Assembly: GCA_023445955.1 (NCBI GenBank)
Contig: JAEXJH010000441.1
Coordinates: forward strand, 1 to 10,719
Length of the DNA: 10,719 nt
Direction of reading: 5' to 3'
Source: Pseudomonadota bacterium
GTDB taxonomy: Bacteria; Pseudomonadota; Alphaproteobacteria; Caulobacterales; Caulobacteraceae
Part shown: positions 9,038 through 10,719 of the stretch, piece by piece
Layout: every line of letters starts with the position of its first letter
Position numbering within the stretch: the stretch's first letter is position 1
Program-made: the position numbers and the translations under genes
The notes under the pieces: model-generated
What the model was told of the DNA's origin: nothing
What the model saw: the letters and a program-made list of their open reading frames with translations, nothing else
The model's database searches: none

Positions 9038-9055
9038 GTTACAAATTTTGTAGCA
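9037..9055. promoter_or_regulatory. Palindromic operator candidate between the HxlR and CMD genes
   Basis: TACAAA (9040-9045) and TTTGTA (9047-9052) are exact inverted copies around a single T. The symmetry extends outward to TG...CA at 9037/9038 and 9054/9055 with one mismatched pair (9039/9053). It overlaps the start codon of the HxlR gene at 9037 and ends 2 bp before the Shine-Dalgarno (AAGGAG, 9058-9063) of the divergent gene. A further copy of the half-site TTTTGTAGC occurs at 9011-9019, 35 bp from the matching copy at 9046-9054. HxlR proteins commonly bind such sites in divergent intergenic regions. Confidence 0.65.
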
Positions 9056-9068
9056 CGAAGGAGCCGCC

Positions 9069-9611
9069 ATGTCGCCGAGGATCGAACCCGCCAGAGCCCC
9101 CTACCCCGCCAGCGTCGCCCGCACGCTCGAACAGTTGAAGACGCCCGGTGACCAGCCGCTGTCGCTGTTCCGCACCTTGGCCCGCGACGAGCGTCTGTTT
9201 TCCCGCTTCACCGGCGGCGGCCTGCTGGACCCCGGCCATGTGACCCTGCGCGAGCGCGAGATCGTCATCCATCGCGTTTGCGCCCTCAACGGCGCGGCCT
9301 ATGAGTGGGGCGTCCACGCGGCGCTGTTCGCCGGCGCGGCCGGGCTCGACGCCGAGCAATTGACGGCCACGACCACGCCAGGCGTCGCGGCTTGCTGGAG
9401 CCCGCGCGAGGCGCTGCTGATCGGCTTCTGCGACGCGGTCAACGCCCGCGCCGACATCGACGACGCCCTGTGGGCGCGTCTGTCGGAAGCCTTCTCGGAA
9501 GAAGCCCGGATCGAACTGATGATGCTGGCCGGCTTCTACCGAACCGTCAGCCTGCTGGCGAACGGCCTGCGGCTGGAGCCGGAGGCGTTCGCCGCGCCGT
9601 TTCCGGCCTAG
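9069..9611 (+). CDS. Carboxymuconolactone-decarboxylase (CMD/AhpD-like) family protein
   Basis: A 180-residue, mostly helical protein with the CMD-family signature LREREIVIHRVCALNGAAYEWGVHAALF (60-87): Cys71, Glu79, Trp80 and His83. The AhpD CxxC redox pair is absent, so this is not a classical AhpD peroxidase reductant. It resembles the large group of uncharacterised CMD proteins of about 180-190 residues found beside oxidative-stress or aromatic-metabolism regulators. A conserved C-terminal helix (ARIELMMLAGFYRTVSLLANGL, 146-167) repeats the family's second helical hairpin. The ATG at 9069 has AAGGAG 5 bases upstream, a strong start. It is divergent from the HxlR regulator and probably its target. 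Its stop shares bases with the stop of the convergent dehydrogenase gene. The substrate is unknown. Confidence 0.85.
   Translation: MSPRIEPARAPYPASVARTLEQLKTPGDQPLSLFRTLARDERLFSRFTGGGLLDPGHVTLREREIVIHRVCALNGAAYEWGVHAALFAGAAGLDAEQLTATTTPGVAACWSPREALLIGFCDAVNARADIDDALWARLSEAFSEEARIELMMLAGFYRTVSLLANGLRLEPEAFAAPFPA
9608..9611. other. Shared CTAG: overlapping stop codons of convergent genes
   Basis: The palindromic CTAG gives the TAG stop of the plus-strand CMD gene (9609-9611) and, read on the other strand, the TAG stop of the dehydrogenase gene (9610-9608). The two genes therefore overlap tail to tail with no room for a terminator between them, so each transcript must run into antisense of the other. 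Confidence 0.9.
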
Positions 9612-10567
9612 GCCGCGACCGGGGTGGCCAGCGGCTCGCCATGGAAGTAGCGGCGCAGGTTCTCGAGGGTCAGGCTGACCATGGCCGGGATGCTGTCCAG
9701 GGTCGCGCCGGCCGAGTGCGGGGTCAGCACGGTATGCGGCACGCCCACCCAGCGCGCGGCGGGCGTCGGCTCCTGGGCGTAGACGTCGAGGGCGGCCATG
9801 CCCAGCGTGCCCGCTTTCAGGGCCTCGATCAGGGCGTCCTCGTCGATCAGCGCGCCGCGCGCCACGTTTACGATCAGGCCCTGCGGCCCCACCGCCTCGA
9901 TCACGGCCTTGTTGATCAGGTGGTGGTTGGAGGCGTCCGAGCGCGAGCAGACGACCAGCACGTCGCTGTCGCGGGCCAGGGCCATCAGGCTGTCGGCGCG
10001 GTGATAGTCGCTCTCCTTGGGACGCGGCCCCCACCAGGCGATCTTCATCTCGAAGGCCGAGAGGCGGCTGGCCACGGCCTCGCCGATGTGGCCGAGGCCG
10101 ACGATACCGGCCTTGCGGCCGCGCAGGCCGTGGCGCGGGGCCATGCGTTCGGCGTGAGTCCAGTGACCCGAGCGCAGACGATGGTCGCCCTCCACGATGC
10201 CGCGCCAGGTGGCCAGGACCAGACCCACCGCGTGGTCGGCGACGTCGGCGGCGTTGAGGCCGGTGGAATGGGTGACGGCGATGCCGTGCGCCTTGCACCA
10301 CGGCACGTCGACGCCGTCATAGCCGACGCTGACACAGGCGATCAGGCCCAATTGAGACATCTCCGAGAGCATGTCGCGCGACAGGGCGAACTCGCCCGCG
10401 TGGACGATGGCCCGCACCCGCCGCCCCGGTCCGTCCAGGAACGCCATCCTGTCGGGATAGTCCCACAACCGGTGCACCTCGTAGGCGCCCTCCAGCAAGG
10501 GCTGAAGCGGGATCAGCATCTCGTGGGACAGCAGGATGTGAGGCTTATCGGCTGCGGTTTGCGGCAT
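9608..10567 (-). CDS. D-isomer 2-hydroxyacid dehydrogenase (glyoxylate/hydroxypyruvate reductase-like)
   Basis: A 319-residue NAD(P)-dependent oxidoreductase that interconverts 2-oxoacids and D-2-hydroxyacids in the cytosol. The catalytic domain is built from both ends (about 1-100 and 285-319), with the nucleotide-binding domain between. Visible motifs are the substrate-loop stretch VSVGYDGVDV (79-88), the Rossmann GLGHIG (157-162), NVARGALIDEDAL (234-246, catalytic Arg237), ALDVYAQEP (259-267, catalytic Glu266) and TPHSAG (282-287, catalytic His284). The dinucleotide specificity loop reads WWGPRPK (178-184), with Arg182 hinting at NADP, as in hydroxypyruvate reductases; the exact substrate is not readable. 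The ATG at 10567 is preferred because GGAG lies about 7 bases upstream; an in-frame ATG at 10579 has no such site. It has no obvious functional link to its neighbours. Confidence 0.9.
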   Translation of the reverse strand: MPQTAADKPHILLSHEMLIPLQPLLEGAYEVHRLWDYPDRMAFLDGPGRRVRAIVHAGEFALSRDMLSEMSQLGLIACVSVGYDGVDVPWCKAHGIAVTHSTGLNAADVADHAVGLVLATWRGIVEGDHRLRSGHWTHAERMAPRHGLRGRKAGIVGLGHIGEAVASRLSAFEMKIAWWGPRPKESDYHRADSLMALARDSDVLVVCSRSDASNHHLINKAVIEAVGPQGLIVNVARGALIDEDALIEALKAGTLGMAALDVYAQEPTPAARWVGVPHTVLTPHSAGATLDSIPAMVSLTLENLRRYFHGEPLATPVAA

Positions 10568-10719
10568 CGTGTTCTCCATCTGCGCCAGTCACCCGGACCG
10601 GCGGCGGATTTGTCTCGCCCCCAGGCGCTTCGCTGGAAACGCCCACCCAGAAGCTAAGCAGAGCCCCGCGCGGACGCCAGTGTCGGGAACATCACGCTGT
10701 GGTGACGAGCGCCCCCGCA

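Noticed and set aside
10568..10719. Possible gene or promoter at the right edge
   Set aside because: About 150 bases with no open frame, motif or clear promoter elements that I could support; it probably holds the upstream region of the dehydrogenase gene.

Overview
The window reads as chromosomal DNA from a high-GC alphaproteobacterium, most likely Caulobacter or a close relative. The reasons are the GC-rich, strongly biased codon use, a methionine synthase split into two adjacent genes, a subclass B3 metallo-beta-lactamase beside methionine genes (C. crescentus is known for the B3 enzyme CAU-1/Mbl1B), and a CHASE4-type membrane sensor. The genus call is inference; no rRNA or other taxonomic marker is present. 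No tRNA, rRNA, CRISPR array, insertion sequence or phage gene was seen.

Layout from left to right. Positions 1-533 (minus) hold the N-terminal part of a CHASE4 membrane sensor that runs off the window. Positions 622-1560 (minus) encode a membrane protein with two DUF805 units. Positions 1561-1711 are intergenic, with an inverted repeat and two overlapping hairpins that probably end the next transcript. Positions 8260 down to 1712 (minus) form a compact five-gene methionine operon: an ArsR-type regulator fused to a methyltransferase domain, metF, an exported B3 metallo-beta-lactamase-fold protein, metH part 1 (homocysteine domain) and metH part 2 (folate, cobalamin and activation domains). The first three junctions are 4-base ATGA overlaps. 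The metH1/metH2 junction is an in-frame TAA plus two codons. Positions 8681-8304 and 9037-8684 (minus) encode a small VOC-fold protein and an HxlR-type regulator. Divergent from the latter, 9069-9611 (plus) encodes a carboxymuconolactone-decarboxylase-family protein. A 2-hydroxyacid dehydrogenase (10567-9608, minus) converges on it and shares a CTAG with its stop. Positions 10568-10719 show no supportable gene.

How the parts fit: MetF makes 5-methyltetrahydrofolate, and the two MetH polypeptides together use it to methylate homocysteine to methionine. The ArsR-methyltransferase protein probably senses the state of the cycle (S-adenosylmethionine or S-adenosylhomocysteine). It would act through a perfect 24-bp palindrome that ends 2 bp before its own start codon. 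That first gene has no visible Shine-Dalgarno sequence, while metF, the MBL gene and metH1 do, so the operon may begin with a leaderless message that the operator covers directly. The most unusual points are this operator/start arrangement, the metH split that one stop codon creates, and the exported metallo-beta-lactamase locked by overlaps between two cytosolic methionine genes. A second regulatory module sits at the HxlR/CMD divergent pair, where a near-perfect palindrome overlaps the regulator's start codon.
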